Shown piece after piece: positions 7,281 through 14,952 of a DNA stretch of 19,470 bases. The notes under the pieces were generated by a model. It was not told where the DNA came from, searched no databases, and saw only the letters and a list, made by a program, of their open reading frames with translations. The stretch's first letter is position 1, and each line of letters begins with the position of its first letter. The translations under genes were made by a program, and so were the position numbers. Origin of the DNA: CAYQMF01 sp964418595 (GTDB lineage Bacteria; Planctomycetota; UBA1135; UBA2386). The stretch is from positions 1-19,470 of the forward strand of contig CAYQMF010000124.1 of the NCBI GenBank assembly GCA_964418595.1, read 5' to 3'.

Positions 7281-7358
7281 CGGCGTCGCGATCGTCGCGC
7301 CGCCGTGCCCGACCGCCGATCGTGAAACCTTGCCGAGCGGCAACATTCCCGAGTGCGG

Positions 7359-8420
7359 TCAACGGTCCCGCGCGCAGCGGAAGCCGGTGTGCTGGAGCGA
7401 CGTGTCGGGACTCGTCTTCATGCGCGCGGCGGGCCGATAGCCGCGGCAGTACACATCGCTGCAGAGGTAGGAGCCGCCGCGGGTCACGCGCTTGGGCGCG
7501 AACGGCTCGTCCGGATCGAAACTCGCCGTCGGCCCGCGCGGATCGACGCTCACTCCGTTGCGCGTGCGGTAGGTGTCGGGCCGATACCAGTCGGCAGTCC
7601 ACTCCCACACGTTGCCGGCCATGTCGAACAAGCCGTAGCCGTTGGGCGCGAAGCGACCGACGGGCGCGGTGCCGCGAAACCCGTCGGTGCCGTCGTCGCG
7701 CTCCGGGAAGAGCCCTTGCCAGATGTTGGCGAGGCACGCGCCATCGGGGTCGCGCTCGTCTCCCCACGCGTAGCGCCTGCCCGTCAGCCCGCCGCGCGCG
7801 GCGTATTCCCACTCGGCCTCCGTCGGCAAACGCTTGCCGGCCCACGCCGCATACGCGCACGCATCGTCGTGCGAGACGTGCAGCACGGGGTGATCCTCGC
7901 GCCCGATGAGATCACTGCCCGGGCCATCCGGGTGCCGCCAGTCCGCGCCGGCAGCGAACGCCCACCACGTCGGCCAGTCCATGCACGCGCGCACGGCGGG
8001 ATCCCGCGGGATGCGGAACACGAGCGAGCCGGGACGCAGGGCTTCCGGCGGCGGCAGCGGGCTCCCTGGCGGAAGCTGTGCGGAGAGGGCTGCGGGATCG
8101 ATGGGACGCTCCGCGGTGGTCACGTGACCGGTGGCCGCGACGAACGCACCGAACTGCGCATTGGTCACCTCCGTCGCGTCGAGCCAGAAGCCAGTCACGC
8201 GCACGCGGTGCACGGGCCGCTCGTCGGGCGCAGCGTCGGGCTCGTCGCTGCCCATCGCGAACTCGCCGCCCGGGATCCACACCATGCCGGTGGGAGCTGG
8301 ACTGGGCGTAGTCCGCTCCGCCTCCGCACTGCACCCCACGAGCAGCGACACGCCGACCAGACGAAGGACAAGCGCGAGGATCGACACGCCATGACCATAC
8401 CGTCTGCCGACGCGACACAT
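7359..8420 (-). CDS. Formylglycine-generating enzyme (sulfatase-modifying factor) as a lipoprotein
   Basis: A 353-residue protein. A signal peptide ends in lipobox LVGC (Cys30), so it should be anchored outside the cytoplasm. The FGE-sulfatase domain spans about 46-352: GMVWIPGGEFAMGSDEPD, ATEVTNAQFGAFV, HPVLHVSHDDACAYAAWAGK, RLPTEAEWEYAARGG, NGYGLFDMAGNVWEWTADWY, RGGSYLCSDVYCRGYR and HTGFRCARD. Cys320 and Cys325 sit in CxxxxC, as in the copper-binding active-site pair of true FGE. Many FGE-fold relatives lack these cysteines, so real oxidase activity (cysteine to formylglycine in sulfatases) is likely. No sulfatase lies in the window. The ATG at 8420 has a weak purine-rich site (GAGAGG) upstream; GTG at 8387 is an alternative nearer the hydrophobic core. 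The gene is divergent from the 8463 gene with 42 bp between starts. Confidence 0.9.
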   Translation of the reverse strand: MCRVGRRYGHGVSILALVLRLVGVSLLVGCSAEAERTTPSPAPTGMVWIPGGEFAMGSDEPDAAPDERPVHRVRVTGFWLDATEVTNAQFGAFVAATGHVTTAERPIDPAALSAQLPPGSPLPPPEALRPGSLVFRIPRDPAVRACMDWPTWWAFAAGADWRHPDGPGSDLIGREDHPVLHVSHDDACAYAAWAGKRLPTEAEWEYAARGGLTGRRYAWGDERDPDGACLANIWQGLFPERDDGTDGFRGTAPVGRFAPNGYGLFDMAGNVWEWTADWYRPDTYRTRNGVSVDPRGPTASFDPDEPFAPKRVTRGGSYLCSDVYCRGYRPAARMKTSPDTSLQHTGFRCARDR

Positions 8421-8450
8421 GCCCCTCTCTTCACGCCGCGAGAACGACGC

Positions 8451-8456
8451 TACACT
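8451..8456 (+). promoter_or_regulatory. -10 box of a probable leaderless promoter
   Basis: TACACT (4/6 match to TATAAT, with the key TA and final T) ends 6 bases before the ATG at 8463. Transcription starting 6-7 bases past a -10 box would begin at the start codon itself, giving a leaderless mRNA. This fits the lack of any Shine-Dalgarno and the 42-bp gap to the divergent FGE gene. Confidence 0.4.
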
Positions 8457-8462
8457 GCCTCC

Positions 8463-9404
8463 ATGATCTCTCGGTTGGTCGGTCTCCTGGTCGCTGCCCT
8501 CGTGGCAACGATCGGCATCTCGCCCGCACAATCCACGACGGCGGACCTGTCCGCGGAAGTGTGGGTGGGCGCCCTCGCCAGCAACAACTTCTCCTCACGC
8601 GTGCTCGCGCCCGGTCCGATCACCGCGCCGCGAGCCGCCACGGCGACGGTCGCCTGCTGCCTGGGGATGGGCGGCGCGAGCATCACCACGCGCGTGGCGC
8701 CGCTGCCGATGGGCGCGAGCTGGTCGGTGGACAGCTCCTCCCTCGGCGGAACCGCGTCCACCTTCTGCCAGGCAACCTGCGGCGAGCTGGTCGTCCGAGC
8801 TCCGAACCAGACGGTGGGCAGCGTCATCGTCACGTGCCTGTCGACATCGGTGAGCCAGGGCACGTTCTGGGTCGACGTGTCCGGCGACGGAACGCGCGAG
8901 ATCGTCTCGCCGTTCACCAACCTGCGCCGCGAGTTCCGCGTGTGCGGCACGCGCGACATCCTCGTGAAGGCGCATGTCTCCGGCTACCTGACCGGCTTCA
9001 GCTCGGAACTCTTCGAGCTGCGCGTGGAGATCGTGCCGGGCCTCGCCCCGGTCGCAACGCTGCCCTACGGTAACGCGTGCGGCGCGACGCTGGGCGTCGC
9101 CGACCAGCCCACAGGCCCCGTCCACAACCTCGCCTTCGCCGTGACGAACGGTTTCCCGAACGGCCTTGCCCTGCTGCTCATCGGCGTGGGCCGCACCCAG
9201 ATCCCGGTTCCTGGCTGTGATCTCCACACCTCGCCGTTGGTCGTCCTGACGACGGCCAGCGATCCCCAAGGGGCCGCAACGTTGCGGGTGCCGGTGCACG
9301 GCGTGATCACCGGCCTCGTCTTCCAGGCACAGGGACTCAGTTTCGACGCGAACCTGCAGATGCGGGGAAGTCGCGGCGTCGACGTGACCTTCCGGGATTG
9401 CTGA
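8463..9404 (+). CDS. Secreted beta-rich protein with the C-terminal domain shared with the FG-GAP protein
   Basis: A 313-residue exported protein of unknown function. The signal peptide is about 1-23 (MISRLVGLLVAALVATIGIS, cleavage near PAQ). Residues 30-195 are Ser/Thr/Val-rich, predicted beta, with several cysteines (65, 66, 102, 106, 125, 161) and a Ca-loop-like stretch VSGDGTRE. Residues about 201-310 form a domain with PYGNACGATLG, FPNGLALLLIGVG, GCDLHTSPLV, DPQGAATLRVPV and GLVFQAQGLS. The same order of landmarks occurs at the C-terminus of the FG-GAP protein (421-553). I know no Pfam name for it; such tails appear widespread in secreted proteins of some Planctomycetota, which I state from memory. 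The next gene starts inside its stop codon (TGATG), so the two are translationally coupled. Confidence 0.8.
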   Translation: MISRLVGLLVAALVATIGISPAQSTTADLSAEVWVGALASNNFSSRVLAPGPITAPRAATATVACCLGMGGASITTRVAPLPMGASWSVDSSSLGGTASTFCQATCGELVVRAPNQTVGSVIVTCLSTSVSQGTFWVDVSGDGTREIVSPFTNLRREFRVCGTRDILVKAHVSGYLTGFSSELFELRVEIVPGLAPVATLPYGNACGATLGVADQPTGPVHNLAFAVTNGFPNGLALLLIGVGRTQIPVPGCDLHTSPLVVLTTASDPQGAATLRVPVHGVITGLVFQAQGLSFDANLQMRGSRGVDVTFRDC

Positions 9405-11071
9405 TGAGCTTCTTCCACGTCACGACGCGAACCCTCTCCTGCTGCCTCGTCATGCTCGGCCTCGTCGGGTCCGGCGTGGCTCAGAAGATCACCGTCTGGG
9501 TCGACGAAGCCCACACTGGCCAGATCCAGGTGGACAAGCTCGATCCGGACCAGATCGCCGACCCGACCTCCTTCTCGCTCGGCGGAGGGATCAGCATCGG
9601 GCCGATCGGCATCTCGATCGGCTGGTCCCGCGAACAGGGCGTCGAGTACGACCAGAAGGCCCAGCAGCTCATCGAGCAGATCCGCGACCTGTGCAAGGAG
9701 TTCAACGCCGGGCAGCTCAGCGTGGAGACGTACCAGCGACGCATCCGGCAGATCTTCAACGCCATCGAGGCCGCGCGCATGTGCGCGATGGAACTCGCGG
9801 TCCAGCTCTCGCTCGAGGCCAACAAGGCGCACGCCCGGCTCGACGAGGCGCTCGGCCTGCCGGCCCTGGACGCGCAGTACGAGAAGCTCGTCGGCAAGGC
9901 CCTCGACGACTTCAAGGCGCTGGCCAACGACATCCAACCGCAGGACATGCCGGCTCCGACGGACGCCGAAGGCACCGAGCCGCCGGCCATCGGTGAACCG
10001 GCCCGAGGCAAGAGCGCGCTCCAGGCGCGCATGGCCGACCTGGACGCCGCCCTGCGTCCCCCGGTGATCCGCAGCAAGGGGGATCGCAAGCTCATCAACA
10101 TCTGGAAGGACAGGTCGCGCACGGTCCGCGTCGCGGTGCCGATGCTCGACGTCGAAGGCCTCGTGCAGGAGTTCGAGCACGGCCTCTGCCTCAACCTGAA
10201 GGCCTCGCTCCTGCTCGTGTCGGTCTGCCTGGGGCGGGACATCCACTGGACGGTGCAGACCAGGGCCAAGTACGACGAGGCCGCGCAGATCCTGATCGTC
10301 AAGTACCGCAAGCTGTGCCTGGAGTACAACGGCAACCTGATCTGCCAGGAGGAGTACTTCGAGCGGCTTGCCGAGCTGATCGAGGCCGAGCGCCGGGCGT
10401 TCGCCGCGCGCGAGGAGCTGCACCGGCAACTGGACGAGAGCAAGGCGGCGATGCAGGCCGACCTCGAGAAGCGGCTCGGCGCGCCCAACGCGCTTGCGAG
10501 CGAACTGCAGGAGGAGATGGAGAAGAAGCGCCGCGCCATCGAGAGCATCGAGGAGGGCAGGCGGCCAGCGTCGGTGATCCAGAAGCTCAGCGAAGGTCAC
10601 CGGGCGGACATGCAGGCCTTCGACACGTTCGTCGCGAGCGCCGGCGAGTTCCGCGCACCTCCGCCTTCGGACACGATCGACGTCTGGGTCGACGACCGGC
10701 GCGAACGCAAGGTCAACGTCCCACGCCTGGACACGGACGTGATCGCGGCCACCGTGACGACCCGCCTGAGCCTGCACATCTGCTTCTTCAACCTCGGTCC
10801 GGAGTGCGCCTGGGCGAAGACCAAGGGCCTCGAGTACGGACACGCGGCGCAGATCGTCATCCTCAAGTGCAAGCGCCTGTGCATGGACTACAACGCCGGC
10901 CTGATCTCCCAGGAGACGTACCTGCGCGAGAGCCGCCGGATCGACGCCTCGATCGACAAGGCCGCCGAGATGCGCAAGGGGATGCTCGACTTCTACGCGG
11001 CCCTCAAGAGCGCCGCGTTCGGGCGCGCCGACCAGATGTTCGAGCGCGAGCGGAACCGCGGCCGGCGATAG
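9404..11071 (+). CDS. Secreted protein of three divergent tandem repeats
   Basis: A 555-residue protein not assigned to a known family. ATG 9404 overlaps the upstream stop as TGATG; a TTG at 9398 is a weaker alternative. The signal peptide is about 1-27, ending SGVAQ. Three homologous units follow. Unit 1 (28-148) has VWVDEAHTG, KLDPDQIA, VEYDQKAQQLI and LCKEFNAGQLSVETY. Unit 2 (229-345) has IWKDRSRT, MLDVEGLV, YDEAAQILI and LCLEYNGNLICQEEY. Unit 3 (424-535) has VWVDDRRER, RLDTDVIA, EYGHAAQIVI and LCMDYNAGLISQETY. Each unit starts with a W-x-D strand, continues through a Gly- or Val-rich hydrophobic patch and ends in long helices; a charged coiled-coil-like linker (339-384) separates units 2 and 3. 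Paired with the 8463 gene, it probably acts in the envelope. Its stop is 12 bp from the converging ileS stop. Confidence 0.8.
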   Translation: MSFFHVTTRTLSCCLVMLGLVGSGVAQKITVWVDEAHTGQIQVDKLDPDQIADPTSFSLGGGISIGPIGISIGWSREQGVEYDQKAQQLIEQIRDLCKEFNAGQLSVETYQRRIRQIFNAIEAARMCAMELAVQLSLEANKAHARLDEALGLPALDAQYEKLVGKALDDFKALANDIQPQDMPAPTDAEGTEPPAIGEPARGKSALQARMADLDAALRPPVIRSKGDRKLINIWKDRSRTVRVAVPMLDVEGLVQEFEHGLCLNLKASLLLVSVCLGRDIHWTVQTRAKYDEAAQILIVKYRKLCLEYNGNLICQEEYFERLAELIEAERRAFAAREELHRQLDESKAAMQADLEKRLGAPNALASELQEEMEKKRRAIESIEEGRRPASVIQKLSEGHRADMQAFDTFVASAGEFRAPPPSDTIDVWVDDRRERKVNVPRLDTDVIAATVTTRLSLHICFFNLGPECAWAKTKGLEYGHAAQIVILKCKRLCMDYNAGLISQETYLRESRRIDASIDKAAEMRKGMLDFYAALKSAAFGRADQMFERERNRGRR

Positions 11072-11083
11072 GCGAAGGGAAGG

Positions 11084-14000
11084 TCACCGCGCGCGCGCGA
11101 CGGCGACGACCACGTCGTGGCCCTCGACCTTGCCCGCGCCGCGGTGCGCCCCTGCCGGCGGCGTGCCCAGTTCGAGCGTCGTCGCGAGCGTCTGCGCGGC
11201 GAGGTACGCCCGATGCGCCTCGACGGCGGCACGCACCTCCGCGCCGGTCTCCACCCACAGCTCGATCCGATCGCTCACGTGCAGCCCCGCGTCCTTGCGC
11301 GCCTGCTGCACGAGGCGCACCACGTCGCGCGCCATGCCCTCCGCGCGCAGCTCCGGCGTGACCGCGACGTCGAGCACCGCGACCGCGTCGTTGGTCGAGA
11401 GCGCCGCGCTCACCACGCCTTCCTTGGGCCGCAGGCGCAGTTCCCACTCGCCGGCGTCCAGTTCGCGCGGACCGACGCGCGCGCGCCCACCGGCGAGGAG
11501 CTTCCAGTCGCCCGACTGCGTGGCGGCCAGCACGGCGCGCAGGTCGGCGCCGAGCTTGGGGCCGAGGACCTTGGCGTTCACCTGGAGCTGGAAGGTCCCG
11601 AAGGCGGCGATGTCCTGCGCGAAGTGCACGGCCTTCACGTTCAGCTCGTCGGCGAGCAGGTCGGTGTACGGCGCGAGCGCGTCGGCGCCCTCGCCGGCGA
11701 TCGTCATCGACGCCAGCGGCAGGCGGATGCGCAGGCGCTGCGACTCGCGCAGCGAGAGCGCCACGGAGCACGCATCGCGGGCCCGGTCCATCGCGGCGAC
11801 CAGCGCGCGGTCGGCGGGCAGCGTCGCGGCGTCGGGCCAGTCGCTGAGGTGCACGCTGTCCTCGCCGGTGAGCCCGCGGTGGATCTCGTCGCACAGGAGC
11901 GGCAGGAGTGGGGCGCACACCTTGGTGAGGGTCACCAGCACCGTGTAGAGGGTGTCGTAGGCGTCGGCCTTGTCCTGGTCCTTCTCGCCGCGCCAGAAGC
12001 GCTCGCGGCTGCGCCGGATGTACCAGTTGTTGAGCGCGTCCAGGAAGCGGGTGACCGTCGCACACGCGCCGGCGAGGTCGTAGGCGTCCATCTGCGCCGT
12101 CGTCGTCTCGACGAGCTCGCGCGTCTTCGCCAGGAGATAGCGATCGAGGAGCTGCCGGCTGTCGGTGCGCAGCCTGCCGCGCACGCCGTCGGTGTTGGCG
12201 TACAGGGTGAAGAACGAGTACGCGTTCCAGATCGGGTTGACGACCAGGCGCACGACCTCGCCGATCTTCTTGCCGTCCTTGTCGACCTGCAGGTCCTGGC
12301 CGCGCAGGATCGGCGACGACACCATGAACCAGCGCAGCGCATCCGCCCCGTGCGTGTCGCACATCAGCTCCGGGTCGGGGTAGTTGCGCAGGCGCTTGCT
12401 GAGCTTCTGCCCCTCCTGGTCGAGCACGACGCCGTGGCACATGCAGTGCCGGAAGGGCGGCTTGTCGAAGAGCGCCGTCGCCAGCACCACCATCGTGTAG
12501 AACCAGCCGCGCGTCTGCGCGACGTACTCGACGATGAAGTCGGCCGGGAAGTGGTGCTCGAACCACTCCTTGTTCTCGAACGGGTAGTGCACCTGCGCGT
12601 ACGGCATCGACCCCGACTCGAACCAGCAGTCGAGCACTTCGGGCACGCGCCGCATCATGCTCTTGCCGGTCGGGTCGTTTGGGTTCTGGCGCGTCAGCTC
12701 GTCGATGAACGGCCGGTGCAGGTCGGTCGGCCGCACGCCGAAGTCGCGCGCGATCTCGTCGAGCGAGCCGTACACGTCGGTGCGCGGGTAGCGCGGGTCG
12801 TCGCTGCGCCACACCGGGATCGGTGATCCCCAGAAGCGGTTGCGCGAGATCGACCAGTCGCGCGCGTTCGCGAGCCACGTGCCGAACTGCCCGTCCCGGA
12901 TGTGCGCGGGGATCCAGTCGATCGACTGGTTGAGTTCGACCATGCGGTCCTTGAACTCGCTCACGCGCACGTACCACGAACTCACCGCGCGGTAGATCAG
13001 CGGCGTGTCGGTGCGGTAGCAGTGCGGGTAGTTGTGCACGTAGGTCTCGTGCCGCAGGAGCACGCCGCGGTCCTTCAGGTGCTTGATGATCGGCTTGTTC
13101 GCCTCCAGCACGTTCATGCCGACCCAGTCGGTGACCTCCGCGGTGTAGCAGCCCTTCTCGTCGACCGGGCAGGTGAGCGCGATGCCGGCCGCCTCGCACA
13201 CCCGCTGGTCGTCCTCGCCGAAGCCTGGCGCCATGTGCACGACGCCGGTGCCTTCGGCGGTGTCGACGAAGTCGCCCGCCAGCACGCGGAAGGCGCCCGC
13301 GTGCTTGCCGAAGTACGGGAAGAGCGGCGCGTACGGCCGCCCCACGAGTTCGCTCCCCTTCAGGGTGCCGACCTGCTCGCCGTCGCCGAGTTCCTTGGCG
13401 TACTTCGCCACGGTCGCAGCACCCAGCACGTAGTGCGCGTCGCCCTTCTTGACGATCGCGTAGTCGAGGTCCGCCCCCACCGCCACCGCCAGGTTGCTCG
13501 GCAGCGTCCACGGCGTCGTCGTCCAGATCAGCAGCTTCAGCGCGCCGGGGTCGCCGGCCTTCGGCGCCAACTCCAACGCCACCGTCACCGCCGGGTCCTG
13601 GCGCGGCCGATACGCGTTGTCCATGCGCGTCTCGAAGTTCGAGAGCGGCGTCTCCAGCGCCCACGAGTACGGCATCACCCGGTGCCCCTCGTACACGAGC
13701 CCCTTGTCCCAGAGCTTCTTGAACGCCCACATCACGCTCTCCATGTGGGAGAGGTCCGTCGTCTTGTAGTCGTTGCCGAAGTCGACCCAGCGCGCCTGCC
13801 GCGTGACGTAGCGCTCCCACTCCGCGGTGTACTTCATCACCGCCGCGCGGCACGCGTCGTTGAACTTCGCGACCCCGAACGCCGCGATCTCCTTGCCACC
13901 CTTCACGCCGAGCACCTTCTCGGCCTCTTGCTCCGCCGGCAGGCCGTGGCAGTCCCACCCGAAGCGCCGCTCCACCCGCCGCCCGCGCATCGTGTGGTAG

Positions 14001-14227
14001 CGCGGCACGATGTCCTTCACGAACCCGGTCAGCAGGTGCCCGTAGTGCGGCAGCCCGTTGGCGAAGGGCGGGCCGTCGTAGAAGACGTACTCGTTGGCGC
14101 CGTCCTTGCCGGCGGGGCGCTGCTCGACCGAGCGCTCGAACGTGCGCTCCTCCTTCCACCGGCGCAGCACCTGCTGCTCCAGGTCGGGGAAGCTCTGCTG
14201 CGGGTCGACGTCGGGGTAGCGCTGCAT
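11084..14227 (-). CDS. ileS: Isoleucyl-tRNA synthetase, eukaryote-like (type 2)
   Basis: A 1047-residue class I aminoacyl-tRNA synthetase that charges tRNA-Ile with isoleucine in the cytoplasm; length is normal for the type-2 branch. The ATP-binding HIGH motif is HYGH at 61-64 in DGPPFANGLPHYGHLLTG, and the KMSKS counterpart is KLSKR at 608-612. KLSKR followed by LRNYPDP is the wording of the eukaryote-like bacterial enzymes, many of which resist mupirocin. The CP1 editing domain includes GTGVVHMAPGFGEDDQ near residues 325-342. ATG 14227 gives the usual MQRYPDVDPQQSFPDLEQQV start; the frame is open upstream but that stretch is not family-like. No Shine-Dalgarno or clear promoter is visible. 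A damaged second copy lies upstream at 18451-19470, so this one is presumably the working gene. Confidence 0.97.
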   Translation of the reverse strand: MQRYPDVDPQQSFPDLEQQVLRRWKEERTFERSVEQRPAGKDGANEYVFYDGPPFANGLPHYGHLLTGFVKDIVPRYHTMRGRRVERRFGWDCHGLPAEQEAEKVLGVKGGKEIAAFGVAKFNDACRAAVMKYTAEWERYVTRQARWVDFGNDYKTTDLSHMESVMWAFKKLWDKGLVYEGHRVMPYSWALETPLSNFETRMDNAYRPRQDPAVTVALELAPKAGDPGALKLLIWTTTPWTLPSNLAVAVGADLDYAIVKKGDAHYVLGAATVAKYAKELGDGEQVGTLKGSELVGRPYAPLFPYFGKHAGAFRVLAGDFVDTAEGTGVVHMAPGFGEDDQRVCEAAGIALTCPVDEKGCYTAEVTDWVGMNVLEANKPIIKHLKDRGVLLRHETYVHNYPHCYRTDTPLIYRAVSSWYVRVSEFKDRMVELNQSIDWIPAHIRDGQFGTWLANARDWSISRNRFWGSPIPVWRSDDPRYPRTDVYGSLDEIARDFGVRPTDLHRPFIDELTRQNPNDPTGKSMMRRVPEVLDCWFESGSMPYAQVHYPFENKEWFEHHFPADFIVEYVAQTRGWFYTMVVLATALFDKPPFRHCMCHGVVLDQEGQKLSKRLRNYPDPELMCDTHGADALRWFMVSSPILRGQDLQVDKDGKKIGEVVRLVVNPIWNAYSFFTLYANTDGVRGRLRTDSRQLLDRYLLAKTRELVETTTAQMDAYDLAGACATVTRFLDALNNWYIRRSRERFWRGEKDQDKADAYDTLYTVLVTLTKVCAPLLPLLCDEIHRGLTGEDSVHLSDWPDAATLPADRALVAAMDRARDACSVALSLRESQRLRIRLPLASMTIAGEGADALAPYTDLLADELNVKAVHFAQDIAAFGTFQLQVNAKVLGPKLGADLRAVLAATQSGDWKLLAGGRARVGPRELDAGEWELRLRPKEGVVSAALSTNDAVAVLDVAVTPELRAEGMARDVVRLVQQARKDAGLHVSDRIELWVETGAEVRAAVEAHRAYLAAQTLATTLELGTPPAGAHRGAGKVEGHDVVVAVARAR

Positions 14228-14316
14228 CGGGGGCGCTAGGAAAGCGGTTGGAGTGGCGGCGCACAACGCGCGGGTGGGGTGAATCGGAACTCGACCCGTA
14301 ACCGGCTGCCGACTCC

Positions 14317-14750
14317 TTGCCAGCGTCAGTCGTGCGAACGCTCGCCCGACGCTGGCACCGACGTGAGCCCCAGGACACCTCCCTGTATGAGGTCCTCGCC
14401 GCGCAGATGGAGACCTTCCTCGCCCGCCTCGAGGACGATCACCCCCGCGCGCCGCTGCCGCGCTTCGTGGTGCGCGAACCGCAAGACTTCCTGCGCTGCG
14501 GGTTCCTGGTGCCTTCTGCCCCGCCTGCGGTACTCGGCGCATGGCGGACACCGACTGCCTGGCTGGTCGACCGCGTCTCTCCCGAAGTGCCAGTGCGTCA
14601 AGTGGGTGCTCGCGCTGCCGTGCCCGGTGCGCTTCCTGTTCGCGTTCGACCCACCGACCGCGCGCGGTGAGCGTCGGACCCTCGTGCGCGCCGTCTCCGG
14701 CTTCGATGCGAAGGAGGCGCGGCGCCAGGGGCTCGAGAAGCCAGACGCGG
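14317..14750 (+). pseudogene. IS91-type transposase remnant (zinc-binding N-terminal region)
   Basis: Pieces of an IS91-family transposase N-terminus appear in the expected order but in changing frames. Frame 1 has REPQDTSLYEVLAAQMETFL, LPRFVVREPQDFLRCGFL, then a gap. Frame 3 has FCPACGTRRMADT (14514-14553). Frame 1 again has WLVDRVSPEVPVRQ. Frame 2 has KWVLALPCPVRFLFAFDPPT, then LVRAVSGFDAKEARRQGLEK. The middle of the zinc region, normally including VAFSCKGRGFC-like text between LRCGFL and FCPACG, is deleted. The catalytic tyrosine (Y2) domain is absent. The element is therefore dead and cannot move by itself. It starts 90 bp from the ileS start codon, at one edge of the oxidase/FG-GAP segment. 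Family assignment rests on remembered motif wording; IS91 rather than IS3 or IS5 is supported by the RRMADT and RFLFAFD blocks. Confidence 0.75.
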
Positions 14751-14952
14751 CCCCGTTCTCGCTGGGCGCAACTCCGACCATCTTGTTGGCTCCCTCAGCC
14801 GGCAGGAGTTCGCTAGCATGATGTCGTTGACCGAGCCCGAACGCTGAAATCCTGCGCGCGCTGGTAGCGCCAACTCGCTCCAGGCGTTCGGGGATCGGCC
14901 TCCATCCTTCATGCCGAACACGACTCCCGAAACGGGTCATCACCGAGGTCCC
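14751..14952. other. Non-coding gap before the copper oxidase gene
   Basis: I see no gene, hairpin with a T-tract, tRNA or convincing promoter here. A nine-codon reading frame at 14818 is not supported. The stretch lies between the transposase scar and the oxidase start and must contain the oxidase promoter unless transcription enters from the remnant. The 14228-14316 gap between ileS and the remnant is likewise featureless to the eye. Confidence 0.4.

Noticed and set aside
11117..14239. Long plus-strand open frames (11117-12826 and 12902-14239) opposite ileS
   Set aside because: Low-complexity His/Arg/Val-rich shadows of ileS; ileS has every expected motif on the minus strand.
14279..14821. 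180-residue reading frame as a normal hypothetical gene
   Set aside because: Only its later half resembles a protein (the transposase tail); the first part is in the wrong frame, so it is explained by the remnant.
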